A stretch of 64,000 nucleotides of DNA from Oceanirhabdus seepicola (GCF_023684385.1 NZ_JAGSOJ010000003.1:248001-312000); one strand, 5' to 3'. Numbered from the stretch's first letter, positions 15,409 through 24,882 are shown. The notes: generated by a model not told the origin, from the letters alone. Translations and numbers: made by a program.

Positions 15409-16995
15409 ATGAACAAAGGAAAGGTGATCTTTAGTTTATTCCTATGTTTAATAATGATTTTGATGTTTTTTTCTCCAAGTAGTATCTTTGCAGAAACTAA
15501 TGATAGAAAAGTTATAGATATTATCACAATTAATGATTTTCATGGAAAACTTAAAGAAGATACAAGAGAAAAAGGTAAGAATATGGGAATGTCTAAAATC
15601 ATAAATGCAGTAAAGCAATATAAGGATGTTAATCCAAATACGATTGTTGTTTCAGGGGGAGACAGCTATCAAGGAAGTGCTATGTCAGAGCTTACACTTG
15701 GTGCGCCGGTATCAGAAATGTATAAGGAAATAGGGGTAGTTGCTTCTGCAGTTGGTAATCACGAGTTTGATTGGGGTATCGATCTATTTAAGAAATGGTC
15801 GGAGGTTGGGGAATTTGATTTTTTAGCAACAAATATAGTTGATAAAAAAACTAATAAGCCTATTAGATGGGTTAAACCTTATAAAGTTATTGAAGTTGAG
15901 GGAGTGAAAATTGCATTAATTGGTTTAACAACACCTGAAACTGATTGCATGAAAACAGCAAAGAATGCTCAAAATCTTATGTTTGAACCACTAAAAGAAA
16001 GTGCGCAAAAATGGGTAAAGTATTTTAAAAATTTAGAAGCACCAGAAGGAAAAGTAGATGCTATAATCGCTTTAGCTCATGTTGGTTGTTTTCAAGATAG
16101 AGATAGTGGGGAAATTACTGGAGAGGTTGTTGAATTAGGACTTACAGAGGTTGAAGGACTTGATGCAATAATCAGTGCTCATACTCACCAGTCAGTAGCA
16201 GGAGTAGTTAATAACATTGCTGTTGTTCAGGGATATAAAGATGGTAGGGCATTGGGTAAGTTATCTTTATCTTTTGATAAAGATAATAATTTAGTTAAAG
16301 TAGACTCCTCAGTGGATTTGCTTTATAATAGAAAATCAGAATTAGTGAATGATAAGCAAGGAGATGCAATATATTTAAAATATAGTAAAGCGTTAAAGTC
16401 AATTATTGATGAAGTTATTGGTAGAACAGATGAAAATCTTACTCACGTAAGATTTAGTGAATGTGGAACTTCGGTACTAGGTAAATGGACTACTGACTTA
16501 ATGAGAAAAATTGGGGGAACTCAAATTGCTGTAATTAATGAGGGGGCATTAAGAACGTCAATACCAGCTGGTGACATAACTGTTGGTAAATTATATGATG
16601 TAATTCCGTTTAACAATATTCTAATAAAAATGAAGCTAAAAGGTTCACAATTAAAGAAAGTTATCGAAAATGGCATAATGAATAAAGATATTGGATGGAT
16701 TGAAATTTCAGGAGTAAAGGTTTACTATAATCCAGAAGCTGAATTTGGTAACAGAGTAACAGCTATAATTCTTGAAGATGGTGTAAAAGTTGAAATGGAA
16801 AAATACTATAGTGTTGCTACAAATGATTTTATGTTTATTGGAGGAGATAATTATGATTTTAAAGGAGCAAAGAATATTGTAGAGTCAAATAGGATAATAA
16901 GAGATATGATAGCTGATTATCTGAGAGATGTAAAAGAGGTTAAGTTTGAATTTGAGCAACCTTTCGTTAAGGGGAAAGCACCTAAGGTAAAGTAG
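15409..16995 (+). CDS. secreted 5'-nucleotidase/metallophosphoesterase, copy 2
   Basis: This is a tandem paralog of the preceding gene, also 528 residues when started at the ATG at 15409 (GGGAAGGA upstream); an ATG at 15391 would swallow that site. It has a signal peptide ending near FAET. DIITINDFHGKL, SGGDSYQGS, GNHEFDWG, ALAHVG and the intact AHTHQ (His258) provide all expected metal ligands. The C-terminal substrate domain carries NEGALRTSIPAGDIT. Both copies end in the same KGKAPKVK tail with no anchor. It probably releases phosphate and nucleosides outside the cell. No phosphate-starvation operator is recognisable upstream. Confidence 0.93.
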   Translation: MNKGKVIFSLFLCLIMILMFFSPSSIFAETNDRKVIDIITINDFHGKLKEDTREKGKNMGMSKIINAVKQYKDVNPNTIVVSGGDSYQGSAMSELTLGAPVSEMYKEIGVVASAVGNHEFDWGIDLFKKWSEVGEFDFLATNIVDKKTNKPIRWVKPYKVIEVEGVKIALIGLTTPETDCMKTAKNAQNLMFEPLKESAQKWVKYFKNLEAPEGKVDAIIALAHVGCFQDRDSGEITGEVVELGLTEVEGLDAIISAHTHQSVAGVVNNIAVVQGYKDGRALGKLSLSFDKDNNLVKVDSSVDLLYNRKSELVNDKQGDAIYLKYSKALKSIIDEVIGRTDENLTHVRFSECGTSVLGKWTTDLMRKIGGTQIAVINEGALRTSIPAGDITVGKLYDVIPFNNILIKMKLKGSQLKKVIENGIMNKDIGWIEISGVKVYYNPEAEFGNRVTAIILEDGVKVEMEKYYSVATNDFMFIGGDNYDFKGAKNIVESNRIIRDMIADYLRDVKEVKFEFEQPFVKGKAPKVK

Positions 16996-17016
16996 AATAT
17001 AAAGAATTAATTGTTG

Positions 17017-17046
17017 GCCACTGAAATTATAATTCAGTGGCTTTAA
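17017..17046 (+). terminator. hairpin after the second 5'-nucleotidase
   Basis: GCCACTGAA pairs perfectly with TTCAGTGGC around a seven-base loop. The following T run is short (TTTAAATT), so termination may be weak. Confidence 0.65.
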
Positions 17047-17200
17047 ATTAAATGGATTTCATTGAACTTAAATATAATCAACTAGAACATAAGCAAGTTT
17101 TAATTTGATTTTGCTTTTATTAAAGGATAAAATAAAAATAATTATTAAGAAAATTTTTTACATAGCAATAATTTCAGGAAAATTTGGAGGGTGATTATAA

Positions 17201-18190
17201 ATGAGATATATTATTGGTGTTGATGGTGGGGGGACTAGTACTCGTGTAGCATTAGCTAATACAGATGGTGAGATTTTGGCTATTGGTAAAAGTGGTGCGA
17301 GTAGTATTGATACAGTTAGTAGAGAAGAAACGGGAGAACACATTGCTGAAGGGTTAAAGAAATGTTTAGAAAAGTATTTTAAGCAATATGGTGGTAACAT
17401 TGAAGATATAGAATGTTTTTTTGTATCCTTAGGAGGTATAGATTCAAAAGCAGATAAAGAATATGTTGTAAATATAGTTCAAGAATATACTGAGAAAATA
17501 ATAAATATAAAAAATATAGTAGCGGAGAATGATACAAGAGCAGCTTTGGCTGGTGGATTAGCTGAAAAGAGTGGAGTAATATTTATTGTTGGAACAGGTG
17601 CGGTTTGTTTCGGAATAAATGAAGAACTACAAAGTTGGAAATCAGGCGGATGGGGATATAAGATAGACGATTTTGGTAGTGGTTTTTATCTTGGAAGAGA
17701 AGCATTGACAATGATGGTTAAATGCATGGATGGTAGGGAAGAAGATGAGGAATTTCAATTAGCTATAAAAAAATTAATTGGTATTAATTCTTTATCAGAG
17801 GTTAGTGAAAGACTATATAAAAGAAAGTTTAATAGAACAGATATTGCAGGGATTGCGCCTGAAGTTTTGAAACTTGCTGAGAAGAAAAATAGAATCGCTT
17901 TGGAAATTTTGGATAAGGGAGCCGAGGAATTATCACTTATGATAAAATCGGTTTGTAAGAAACTTAATATAAAAGGGATGAAATATACTGCTCTTGGTGG
18001 AGTAATTGAAGGTTGCGATATTTATAGAAATAAATTGATTGAAAAAATTAAGGTTGAATTAGATATTGATTATAATAGCCCATATATGGCTGGTATAGGA
18101 GGGGCGGTACTTTTAAGTCTTTATGAAGTTATAGGAGATAAAGCATATGAGACAGCTGATATTATAAAAAGGAGTCTCAATATAGTTTAA
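17201..18190 (+). CDS. N-acetylglucosamine kinase-like BadF/BadG-family ATPase
   Basis: The 329-residue protein has the actin-like ATPase fold of the BadF/BadG/BcrA/BcrD group. It has the phosphate-1 loop IIGVDGGGTSTRVALANTDG at the start, AENDTRAALAGG near residue 108, VGTGAVCFG near 130 and the adenosine motif LGGVIEGCD near 267. Single-domain members in Firmicutes mostly phosphorylate N-acetylglucosamine or related cell-wall sugars, so a recycling kinase is the best guess. It lacks the cysteine cluster of the 2-hydroxyacyl-dehydratase activators in the same family. It has a good GGAGGGTGA ribosome site and stands alone. Confidence 0.8.
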   Translation: MRYIIGVDGGGTSTRVALANTDGEILAIGKSGASSIDTVSREETGEHIAEGLKKCLEKYFKQYGGNIEDIECFFVSLGGIDSKADKEYVVNIVQEYTEKIINIKNIVAENDTRAALAGGLAEKSGVIFIVGTGAVCFGINEELQSWKSGGWGYKIDDFGSGFYLGREALTMMVKCMDGREEDEEFQLAIKKLIGINSLSEVSERLYKRKFNRTDIAGIAPEVLKLAEKKNRIALEILDKGAEELSLMIKSVCKKLNIKGMKYTALGGVIEGCDIYRNKLIEKIKVELDIDYNSPYMAGIGGAVLLSLYEVIGDKAYETADIIKRSLNIV

Positions 18191-18290
18191 AAAATTTCCT
18201 TAAGTTCTCTTTTAATTATGTTCATTTGTATATTTGGAAAAAAATAAGAAAATAATATAAATAATATAACATAATTAAGGAGGTTTCTAT

Positions 18291-18488
18291 ATGGAAAATA
18301 TAAATAATCTTATCAATGAAGGTTACAAGATTATGAAATTTGAAAGAAATATTGATTTAACTAGTGGTCAAGAAGTAGGGGTAGTTGAACTAAAGGCTCT
18401 GGATGGTTATTTAATGAAACTAAATCTCGATGATAATTCGGCTGATGAAATGGAAAAGGTTCTTTTTAATTATTTGAAAGAAAAATAA
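18291..18488 (+). CDS. small hypothetical cytoplasmic protein
   Basis: I do not recognise this 65-residue protein. It is acidic, without membrane segments or cysteines. An N-terminal helix-like part (ENINNLINEGYKIM) precedes strand-like stretches containing GQEVGVVELKALDGYLMKLNL and a final helix. AAGGAGG precedes the ATG and a strong terminator follows, which supports a real gene transcribed alone. Confidence 0.7.
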   Translation: MENINNLINEGYKIMKFERNIDLTSGQEVGVVELKALDGYLMKLNLDDNSADEMEKVLFNYLKEK

Positions 18489-18494
18489 ATGACT

Positions 18495-18530
18495 AACTCC
18501 CTGGAAAAAATAACAGGGAGTCTTTTTTTA
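18495..18530 (+). terminator. terminator after the 65-residue gene
   Basis: ACTCCCTG pairs with CAGGGAGT across a ten-base A-rich loop, followed by CTTTTTTTATT. From here to 18720 nothing else convincing is visible. Confidence 0.85.
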
Positions 18531-18732
18531 TTCTTTAAAAAATTGAAAATTTCTTAAAGAAATTTACAAGTTTGAATTATTAAAAGTTATTAGATTGTTT
18601 GAATATCTAAGGGTTCCAAGGGATGGAAAACATAAAAATAAAAAAGTTGATAATTATAGGTTGTTAAATGGTAAAAAAGGAAATAGAATAGTAGTAAAAG
18701 GAAAAGTATTTTAGTAACTCAGGAGGAAAAGT

Positions 18733-19725
18733 ATGAAGAAAGTAGCGGTTATATTTAATGGTGGTACTATTTCTATGAAAGTTGATAGTAAACTAAAAGC
18801 AGCGGTACCTACTTTAAGTGGTGAAGACATTATGGCGATGGTTACAGGAATAGAAAACCATGCTGAGATAGAAACATTTTCTTTCTCAAGCCTACCTAGT
18901 CCGCATATGACACCTGAATTGATGATGAAATTATCAAAGATGGTGAGAGAACTACTTGAAAGAGAAGATATAGAAGGGGTAGTTGTGACGCATGGTACTG
19001 ATACATTAGAGGAGACAGCATATTTATTGGATTTGACTATTAATTCTCAGAAGCCTGTTGTTGTTACTGGGTCAATGAGAAACGGTTCAGAATTAGGTTA
19101 TGATGGCCCTGCTAATCTAGCTGCATCAATTGTTGTAGCAACTTCTCAAGAAGCCCGAGGAAAAGGTGTGCTCGTGTGCATGAATAACGAGATAAATTGT
19201 GCAAGTGAGGTTACAAAGGAACACTCAATGCATTTAAATACATTCCAAAGTCCAGAATTTGGACCTATAGGTATAGTTGATAGCAATGAGATTATTTTCT
19301 ATAGAGATAAAGCTCTAAATCAATATATACCAGTTGAATGTATAGAAGGAAGAGTAGAGCTGGTTAAAGCTGTTGCTGGCGATTCTGGAGCACTAATTGA
19401 TTTCTGTGTAAATCAAGGTGTTGATGGAATTGTAATAGAAGGTATGGGTAGAGGTAATATTCCTCCTAAAATGTTCGAGGCAGTTAAGCGTGGAATTGAA
19501 AAAGGTGTTGTTTTTGTTCTTGTAACTAGATGCTATAAGGGAAGAGTAATGGATTCTTATGGATATGAAGGTGGAGGAAAAGGACTTAGACAAGCTGGAG
19601 TGATTTTTGGAGATAGATTACCAGGCCAGAAAGCAAGGATTAAACTTATGTTAGCCTTAAGTAAGACGAACAATAAAGAGGAAATAACAAAAACGTTCGA
19701 AGATAGACTGTATAAAAAGAAATAA
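18733..19725 (+). CDS. ansA: asparaginase
   Basis: The enzyme hydrolyses asparagine to aspartate and ammonia. The 330-residue product carries both active-site threonine motifs: IFNGGTISMK near residue 12 and VVTHGTDTLEETAYLLDL near residue 90, with the following VTGSMRNGSELGYDGP. There is no signal peptide, so it is the cytoplasmic kind; the ansA symbol rests on that. AGGAGG precedes the ATG. It is single, with the purine riboswitch of the next gene starting soon after. Confidence 0.92.
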   Translation: MKKVAVIFNGGTISMKVDSKLKAAVPTLSGEDIMAMVTGIENHAEIETFSFSSLPSPHMTPELMMKLSKMVRELLEREDIEGVVVTHGTDTLEETAYLLDLTINSQKPVVVTGSMRNGSELGYDGPANLAASIVVATSQEARGKGVLVCMNNEINCASEVTKEHSMHLNTFQSPEFGPIGIVDSNEIIFYRDKALNQYIPVECIEGRVELVKAVAGDSGALIDFCVNQGVDGIVIEGMGRGNIPPKMFEAVKRGIEKGVVFVLVTRCYKGRVMDSYGYEGGGKGLRQAGVIFGDRLPGQKARIKLMLALSKTNNKEEITKTFEDRLYKKK

Positions 19726-19751
19726 AAACATAAAAACATTCGCAAAAAGTA

Positions 19752-19780
19752 TTGACATAGCTGTCGGAAATTGTTAAGAT
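19752..19780 (+). promoter_or_regulatory. promoter of the riboswitch-controlled permease
   Basis: A perfect TTGACA is separated by 17 bases from TAAGAT. Transcription would begin about 25 bases before the aptamer. Confidence 0.8.
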
Positions 19781-19810
19781 GTAGCTGTGTTCAAAATCAA
19801 TACGAAGATA

Positions 19811-19875
19811 CTCATATAAGTCTGATGATATGGATCAGAAGTTTCTACCGAATACCGAAAATATTCGACTATGGG
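19811..19875 (+). promoter_or_regulatory. purine riboswitch aptamer, guanine class
   Basis: The three-stem purine aptamer is complete. P1 is CTCATA with TATGGG, P2 is TCTGAT with ATCAGA closed by GATATGG, the joining segment is the invariant GTTTCTACC, and P3 is GAATA with TATTC. The specificity base in GACTAT is C, which pairs with guanine or hypoxanthine; adenine riboswitches have U there. It precedes a terminator and a purine permease gene, so purine should switch the permease off. Confidence 0.93.
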
Positions 19876-19942
19876 AAATCAAAAGTGAATGTCAAATAAC
19901 TATAATTATCTAATTATATCGGGATGGTTTAGTTATATACAT

Positions 19943-19975
19943 AAGCTGCTGAGTTTCTCAGCAGCTTTTTCGTTT
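19943..19975 (+). terminator. riboswitch-controlled terminator
   Basis: AAGCTGCTGAG pairs with CTCAGCAGCTT around a short loop and is followed by TTTTCG. Lying between aptamer and permease gene, it is the expression platform. Confidence 0.85.
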
Positions 19976-19998
19976 ATAAAAAAATAGGAGGGATCTAC

Positions 19999-21351
19999 AT
20001 GGATAAGTTTTTTAGGTTAGAACAGAATGGGACAACCGTTAAGAAAGAGGTAATTGGGGGTATAACAACTTTCTTGACCATGGCATATATAATTGCTGTT
20101 AATCCAATGTTTCTTGAAGCTGCGGGTATGCCAAAGGGAGCAGTTGTAACAGCGACATGTTTAACAGCAGCATTTGCTACAATTTTAATGGGTGTTTATG
20201 CTAACTTACCATTTGCATTAGCTTCTGGAATGGGTCTTAATGCATACTTTGCTTATACTGTATGTGGAGAGATGGGGATACATTGGTCAGTAGCATTATT
20301 AGCAGTTTTTGTTGAAGGTATAATTTTTATAATTCTTTCAGTAACAAATGTTAGAGAAGCTGTAGTTAACGCTATTCCAAAGAATCTTAAGTTAGCTGTT
20401 TCAGCAGGTATTGGGTTATTTATTGCTTTTATTGGATTTATTAACTCAGGTATAGTAGTTGGAGATCCAGCTACACATGTATCAATGGGAGATTTTAGAT
20501 CACCAACTGTTTTAATTGCATTATTTGGTGTATTGGTTATAGCAATTCTGGAAATTAAAAAAGTAAAAGGGTCAATTCTTTGGGGAATTCTTTCATCATC
20601 AGTAGTTGCTTGGATATATGCGGCATTTAATACTGAAACAGCAGCAGGTTTAATGATATTCTTACCTGATGGAATATTCCAATTCCATGGACTTGGTGAA
20701 ATTTTTATGGCTTTTGATACAAGTTATTTAACTGATATTAGTAAAATAGGAACATTATTAAGTATTGTTGTTGTATTCTTGTTTGTTGATTTCTTTGATA
20801 CTGTAGGAACACTTGTAGGAGTTGCTTCTAAAGCAGATATGATTGATAAAAATGGTAAAGTTAAAAATGCAGGTAAAGCTCTTTTAGTTGATGCTGTTGG
20901 TACTACAGTAGGAGCAATGGTCGGTACGTCAACAGTAACTACTTATGTTGAAAGTTCTGCAGGTGTTGCGGAAGGGGCTAGAACGGGCTTGGCTTCAGTA
21001 GTAACTGGATTATTATTTGCAGCAGCAATGTTCTTTGCACCGATATTTATGGCTATTCCAGCATGTGCAACAGCTCCAGCTTTGATAGTTGTTGGATTCT
21101 TCATGATGCAGAATATTGGGAAAATTGATTTTACTGACTTCACTGAAGGTTTCCCAGCATTCTTGACAATTGCATTAATGCCTTTAACTTATAGCATAGG
21201 TGATGGTTTAACATATGGAATAATGAGTTACGGTGTTATAAATGTAGTGTATAATTTATTTCAAAGAGATCCAGATAAAAAGAAAAAAGTATCATGGGTT
21301 ATTATTATACTAACGCTACTCTTTATAGCAAAGCTACTATTTTTACACTAA
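19999..21351 (+). CDS. pbuG: guanine/hypoxanthine-type purine permease
   Basis: This 450-residue NCS2 transporter of the AzgA/PbuG branch imports purine bases. It opens with FFRLEQNGTTVKKEVIGGITTF and MAYIIAVNP, then LASGMGLNAYFAY, and has about twelve or more hydrophobic segments. VDFFDTVGTLVGVASKAD and GTSTVTTYVESSAGVAEGARTG are the substrate-site motifs of this branch. The guanine-class riboswitch upstream supports guanine or hypoxanthine as substrate. AGGAGGG precedes the start, and a terminator follows, so it is a one-gene unit. Confidence 0.92.
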   Translation: MDKFFRLEQNGTTVKKEVIGGITTFLTMAYIIAVNPMFLEAAGMPKGAVVTATCLTAAFATILMGVYANLPFALASGMGLNAYFAYTVCGEMGIHWSVALLAVFVEGIIFIILSVTNVREAVVNAIPKNLKLAVSAGIGLFIAFIGFINSGIVVGDPATHVSMGDFRSPTVLIALFGVLVIAILEIKKVKGSILWGILSSSVVAWIYAAFNTETAAGLMIFLPDGIFQFHGLGEIFMAFDTSYLTDISKIGTLLSIVVVFLFVDFFDTVGTLVGVASKADMIDKNGKVKNAGKALLVDAVGTTVGAMVGTSTVTTYVESSAGVAEGARTGLASVVTGLLFAAAMFFAPIFMAIPACATAPALIVVGFFMMQNIGKIDFTDFTEGFPAFLTIALMPLTYSIGDGLTYGIMSYGVINVVYNLFQRDPDKKKKVSWVIIILTLLFIAKLLFLH

Positions 21352-21393
21352 AAAGATTAAACATTAAAAATATAAATAATATTTAAAATATAA

Positions 21394-21426
21394 AACTCAG
21401 AGTGATTTATAAGCTCTGAGTTTTTG
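21394..21426 (+). terminator. terminator after the purine permease
   Basis: ACTCAGAG pairs with CTCTGAGT over an 11-base loop followed by TTTTGTG. Confidence 0.8.
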
Positions 21427-21545
21427 TGTTAAGAAAATCATAATATTTTAGTACTGATATTCAATGAGATAGAGGGCTTTGAAAATAATAGGTACATACA
21501 ATTCTAGAAATAAAAAATAAATGTAAACAAAGTGTTAACAAAACA

Positions 21546-21574
21546 TTGTTATTACTTGACTAGGCATATATAAT
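21546..21574 (+). promoter_or_regulatory. promoter of the yicC-remA-gmk operon
   Basis: TTGTTA and a perfect TATAAT are 17 bases apart, with the -10 about 31 bases before the yicC start. No other promoter is obvious before rpoZ or coaBC. Confidence 0.6.
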
Positions 21575-21605
21575 AATTTGTATAACAAAAATGAGGTGAT
21601 ATTAA

Positions 21606-22484
21606 ATGGTAAGTAGTATGACTGGATTTGGACGTGATTCAATTATTGAAGCGGGCAAAAGTTTCGTTATAGAAATAAAAAGTGTCAATCATAGATATAT
21701 GGATTTAAATATCAAAATGCCTAGAGTTTATTTAACACTTGAAGAAAGAATAAGAAATGTTATAAAAGAGAAGTTAAATAGAGGGAAAATTGATATATAC
21801 ATAAACATGAAAGTTTTTGAAAGAACTGATGTTGAAGCTGTTTTAAATAAAAGTTTAGCTGAAAGCTATGTTAAATGTTTAAAAGAAATTCAAGAATCAT
21901 TTGATTTAAGAGATGATGTATCAGTCATAAATATTGCTAGATTCCCAGAAGTAGTTAATATAGAACATAAAGAAGAAGATGTTGAATTAATATGGGAAAC
22001 TATAAAAAAGCCTCTTAAAGTAGCATTGGATAAACACATCGAAATGAGATTAAGAGAAGGTGAAAAACTTAAAGAAGATCTTCTGTTAAAATGTTCTAAT
22101 ATAGAATTATTGTTGAAAGAAATAGTGGATAAAGCCTCAACTGTAGTTTTAGAATATAAAGAAAAACTTGAAAATAGATTAAAAGAGATTGTAGATGATA
22201 AAAACTACGATGAAGGTAGAGTGGCTATGGAAGTAGCTGTTATTGCTGATAAGTGTTGTATAGATGAAGAGATAGTGAGATTATCTAGTCACATATCTCA
22301 AATCAGAGACACTCTTGAAATTGAAGGACCTATTGGTAGAAAGTTAGATTTTATTGTTCAAGAGATGAATAGAGAAGCAAATACTATTTCTTCAAAATCT
22401 AATGATTTAACAATTACTAAGAATATTTTACAAGTAAAAAGTGAAATAGAAAAAATAAGAGAACAAACTCAAAATATTGAATAA
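21606..22484 (+). CDS. yicC: YicC-family endoribonuclease
   Basis: YicC-type proteins are endoribonucleases implicated in RNA turnover. The 292-residue product has the signature N-terminus [10 protein letters not shown] and [17 protein letters not shown], and the acidic C-terminal domain ([26 protein letters not shown]) typical of the family. It heads the conserved Firmicutes cluster yicC-remA-gmk-rpoZ, with the next gene starting 10 bases after its stop. Confidence 0.93.
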   Translation: MVSSMTGFGRDSIIEAGKSFVIEIKSVNHRYMDLNIKMPRVYLTLEERIRNVIKEKLNRGKIDIYINMKVFERTDVEAVLNKSLAESYVKCLKEIQESFDLRDDVSVINIARFPEVVNIEHKEEDVELIWETIKKPLKVALDKHIEMRLREGEKLKEDLLLKCSNIELLLKEIVDKASTVVLEYKEKLENRLKEIVDDKNYDEGRVAMEVAVIADKCCIDEEIVRLSSHISQIRDTLEIEGPIGRKLDFIVQEMNREANTISSKSNDLTITKNILQVKSEIEKIREQTQNIE

Positions 22485-22494
22485 GGAGGATATT

Positions 22495-22767
22495 ATGGCT
22501 ATAAAACTTATTAATATTGGATTTGGAAACATTGTATCTGCTAATAGGCTTGTTGCTATTGTTAGTCCAGAATCTGCACCTATAAAACGTATAATCCAAG
22601 AAGCTAGAGATAGAGGCATGCTTATAGATGCTACTTATGGCAGAAGAACAAGAGCTGTAATTATTACAGATAGTGATCATGTTATATTATCAGCTGTTCA
22701 ACCAGAAACAGTTGCACATAGATTAAGTGCTAAAGATGAAGTACACTCTGAAGAGGTGGATGATTAA
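22495..22767 (+). CDS. remA: RemA-like DNA-binding regulator (DUF370)
   Basis: RemA in Bacillus is an oligomeric DNA-binding activator of matrix and osmoprotection genes. This 90-residue protein matches its compact fold: [29 protein letters not shown] and [20 protein letters not shown]. The true start is the ATG at 22495, with AAGGAGGA ahead; a TTG 18 bases upstream lies inside the ribosome site. The function in clostridia is inferred by homology. Confidence 0.92.
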   Translation: MAIKLINIGFGNIVSANRLVAIVSPESAPIKRIIQEARDRGMLIDATYGRRTRAVIITDSDHVILSAVQPETVAHRLSAKDEVHSEEVDD

Positions 22768-22768
22768 T

Positions 22769-23380
22769 ATGAAGCGTAAAGGATTACTTATCGTAATTTC
22801 AGGACCATCTGGTGCTGGAAAAGGAACGATTTGTAAAGAGTTGATTAAAAGAAATAGTGATATATGTATTTCTGTTTCTGCAACAACAAGAGCGCCTAGA
22901 AAAGGCGAAATTGATGGTGAGAGTTATTTCTTTATGGAAAAACAGGATTTTAAGGATGATATTTTAAAAGGAAACTTCCTTGAATATGCAGAAGTGTATG
23001 GAAATTTTTATGGAACACCAAAAGAAAAGGTTTTTGAGCGACTTGAGAGTGGTCAGGATGTAATTTTAGAGATTGATATTCAAGGAGCACTAAAAGTAAA
23101 AGAAGTTTATCCTAAAGGGGTATTTATATTCATATTACCACCTTCTATGGAGGAATTAAAAAATAGGATAATTGGTAGAGGGAGTGAAACACCTGAATCT
23201 CTTATGACAAGATTTGAATCTGCTTTTGAAGAATTAAATTTTGTTTCAAGATACAATTATGCTGTTGTAAATGATGATGTTGATATAGCTACATCTAGAA
23301 TTGAAAATATTATAGAAGCAGAGAATTGTAGAGTAGATAGAGTTGGAAATGAACTAATAAAGAAATTTGGCAGGAGGTAG
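22769..23380 (+). CDS. gmk: guanylate kinase
   Basis: The enzyme converts GMP to GDP with ATP. From the ATG at 22769 (GAGGTGG upstream, one base after the remA stop) it is 203 residues. It has the P-loop ISGPSGAGKGT, the GMP-binding SVSATTRAPRKGEIDGESYFF, EYAEVYGNFYGTP and the lid region RGSETPESLMTRF. The frame stays open upstream from 22727, but that part overlaps remA. Confidence 0.96.
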   Translation: MKRKGLLIVISGPSGAGKGTICKELIKRNSDICISVSATTRAPRKGEIDGESYFFMEKQDFKDDILKGNFLEYAEVYGNFYGTPKEKVFERLESGQDVILEIDIQGALKVKEVYPKGVFIFILPPSMEELKNRIIGRGSETPESLMTRFESAFEELNFVSRYNYAVVNDDVDIATSRIENIIEAENCRVDRVGNELIKKFGRR

Positions 23381-23386
23381 ATGTTA

Positions 23387-23641
23387 ATGCATAAATCAGA
23401 TTCAATGATAAACCCTTCAATAGTAGACTTATTACAATACGTGGATAATAAATATTCATTAGTTATTGCTACTTCAAAGAGAGCTAGAAAACTAATTGAA
23501 GGTGAAAGTCCAGTTATAGCTATGGATGTGTCTAAGCCACTAACAACTGCAATAGAAGAATTAAATTCTGATAACATGATTGTAGTAGAAGATAACACAA
23601 TAGAAGAAAACACAATAGAAGAAAGCATAATAGAAGAATAA
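23387..23641 (+). CDS. rpoZ: RNA polymerase omega subunit
   Basis: Omega assists assembly of RNA polymerase. The protein is 84 residues from the ATG at 23387, nine bases from the GGAGG; an ATG at 23381 is only three bases from it but cannot be excluded. MINPSIVDLLQYVDNKYSLVIATSKRARKL and the AMDVSKPLTTAIEEL segment are diagnostic. The tail is unusual: three 15-bp tandem repeats (23594-23638) encode an acidic run of TIEEN-like units, probably disordered. It lies between gmk and coaBC, one base before the latter. Confidence 0.93.
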   Translation: MHKSDSMINPSIVDLLQYVDNKYSLVIATSKRARKLIEGESPVIAMDVSKPLTTAIEELNSDNMIVVEDNTIEENTIEESIIEE

Positions 23642-23642
23642 T

Positions 23643-24827
23643 ATGAGTAAGAAAACTATTGTTATTGGTGTTGCAGGGGGTATTGCTGCGTATAAGGCTT
23701 TAGATGTTGTTTCAAGATTGAAGAAAAAAGACTATGATATTCACGTTATTATGACGAAGAGCGCATGTGAATTTGTAACTCCACTTAGCTTTCAAGCAAT
23801 GAGTCAAAATGAAGTTGTATATGATATGTTTGAAGAGCCTAAAGCTTGGGAAATACAACATATATCACTTGCAAAGAAGGCAGATTTATTACTTGTAGTA
23901 CCTGCTACAGCAAATATAATTGGTAAGATAGCTAATGGTATTGCAGATGATATGTTATCTACAACTATTATGGCAAGTACAGGTAAAGTGGTTTTTGCAC
24001 CTGCAATGAATGTGAATATGTATGATAATCCAATTCTCCAAAATAATATTTCTAAGCTTGAAGCTTATGGTTATGGGTTCATCGAACCAGCAAAAGGTAG
24101 ATTAGCATGTGGTGATATTGGTAAAGGAAAATTGGAAGATACAGAAATTATTGCAGAAATGGTTCATAGCATGATGTATTCAAGTAAAGATTTGATTGGT
24201 AAAAAAGTTCTTGTAACAGCAGGACCAACTATTTCAAAAATTGATCCTGTTAGATATATAACAAATCATTCCAGTGGTAAGATGGGATTTGAAATTGCGA
24301 AAGAAGCTAGAGATAGAGGAGCGGAAGTTACTCTTGTATCTGGACCTACTTCACTTAAAAATCCCTTTGGTGTAAATGTTATAGAGGTTGAAACCAATAA
24401 AGAAATGTTTGAAGCTGTAATGAGTAACCAGAGTGAAAGTGATATAATCATTAAAAGTGCTGCAGTATCAGACTATAAACCAAGGGAATATAGTACCCAA
24501 AAAATCAAAAAGAGTGAAGATACACTTACTATTGAATTTGAAAAAGATAGAGATATTCTTAAAGAGCTTGGTAGAAGAAAAAAACATCAGATATTAATTG
24601 GATTTGCTGCTGAGAGTGAAGATCTAATCAATAATGCTGAAAAGAAGATTGAGAAAAAAAATCTTGATTATATCATTGTAAATGACATTAGTAGAGAAGA
24701 TATAGGTTTCAAAAGTAATGAGAATGAAGCTGTTTTGATTTCAAAGAATAAAAAGTGTACTGAATTAGGCAAATGTACTAAAAGAGAAATGGCTTTTAAA
24801 ATATTTGAGTGTATAGTGAATGAATAG
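23643..24827 (+). CDS. coaBC: bifunctional phosphopantothenoylcysteine decarboxylase/synthase
   Basis: CoaBC joins cysteine to 4'-phosphopantothenate and decarboxylates the product, two middle steps in coenzyme A synthesis. The 394-residue protein has the flavin-binding CoaC half (GVAGGIAAYKALDVV, PATANIIGKIANGIADDMLS, PAMNVNMY, and the active-site Cys in RLACGDIGKG). The CoaB half from about residue 185 has VLVTAGPTISKIDPVRYITNHSSGKMG and a Lys-rich KKIKK-type segment. It follows rpoZ by one base and ends in a hairpin. Confidence 0.95.
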   Translation: MSKKTIVIGVAGGIAAYKALDVVSRLKKKDYDIHVIMTKSACEFVTPLSFQAMSQNEVVYDMFEEPKAWEIQHISLAKKADLLLVVPATANIIGKIANGIADDMLSTTIMASTGKVVFAPAMNVNMYDNPILQNNISKLEAYGYGFIEPAKGRLACGDIGKGKLEDTEIIAEMVHSMMYSSKDLIGKKVLVTAGPTISKIDPVRYITNHSSGKMGFEIAKEARDRGAEVTLVSGPTSLKNPFGVNVIEVETNKEMFEAVMSNQSESDIIIKSAAVSDYKPREYSTQKIKKSEDTLTIEFEKDRDILKELGRRKKHQILIGFAAESEDLINNAEKKIEKKNLDYIIVNDISREDIGFKSNENEAVLISKNKKCTELGKCTKREMAFKIFECIVNE

Positions 24828-24848
24828 TATATGGCACGGGCCATAAGT

Positions 24849-24882
24849 AAACAAAAGTGGCTTTGCCGCTTTTGTTTTTTGT
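24849..24882 (+). terminator. terminator after coaBC
   Basis: AACAAAAGTGGC pairs with GCCGCTTTTGTT (one G-T wobble) around TTT, followed by TTTTGTTC. It falls between coaBC and priA. Confidence 0.75.

Noticed and set aside
15409..16995. An alternative start for the second 5'-nucleotidase at 15391
   Set aside because: That ATG lies before the GGGAAGGA ribosome site, and starting at 15409 gives exactly the same length as the paralog.
18546..18714. An open stretch of about 55 codons before the asparaginase gene
   Set aside because: It has no ATG, no ribosome site and low-complexity lysine-rich content; it is probably not a gene.
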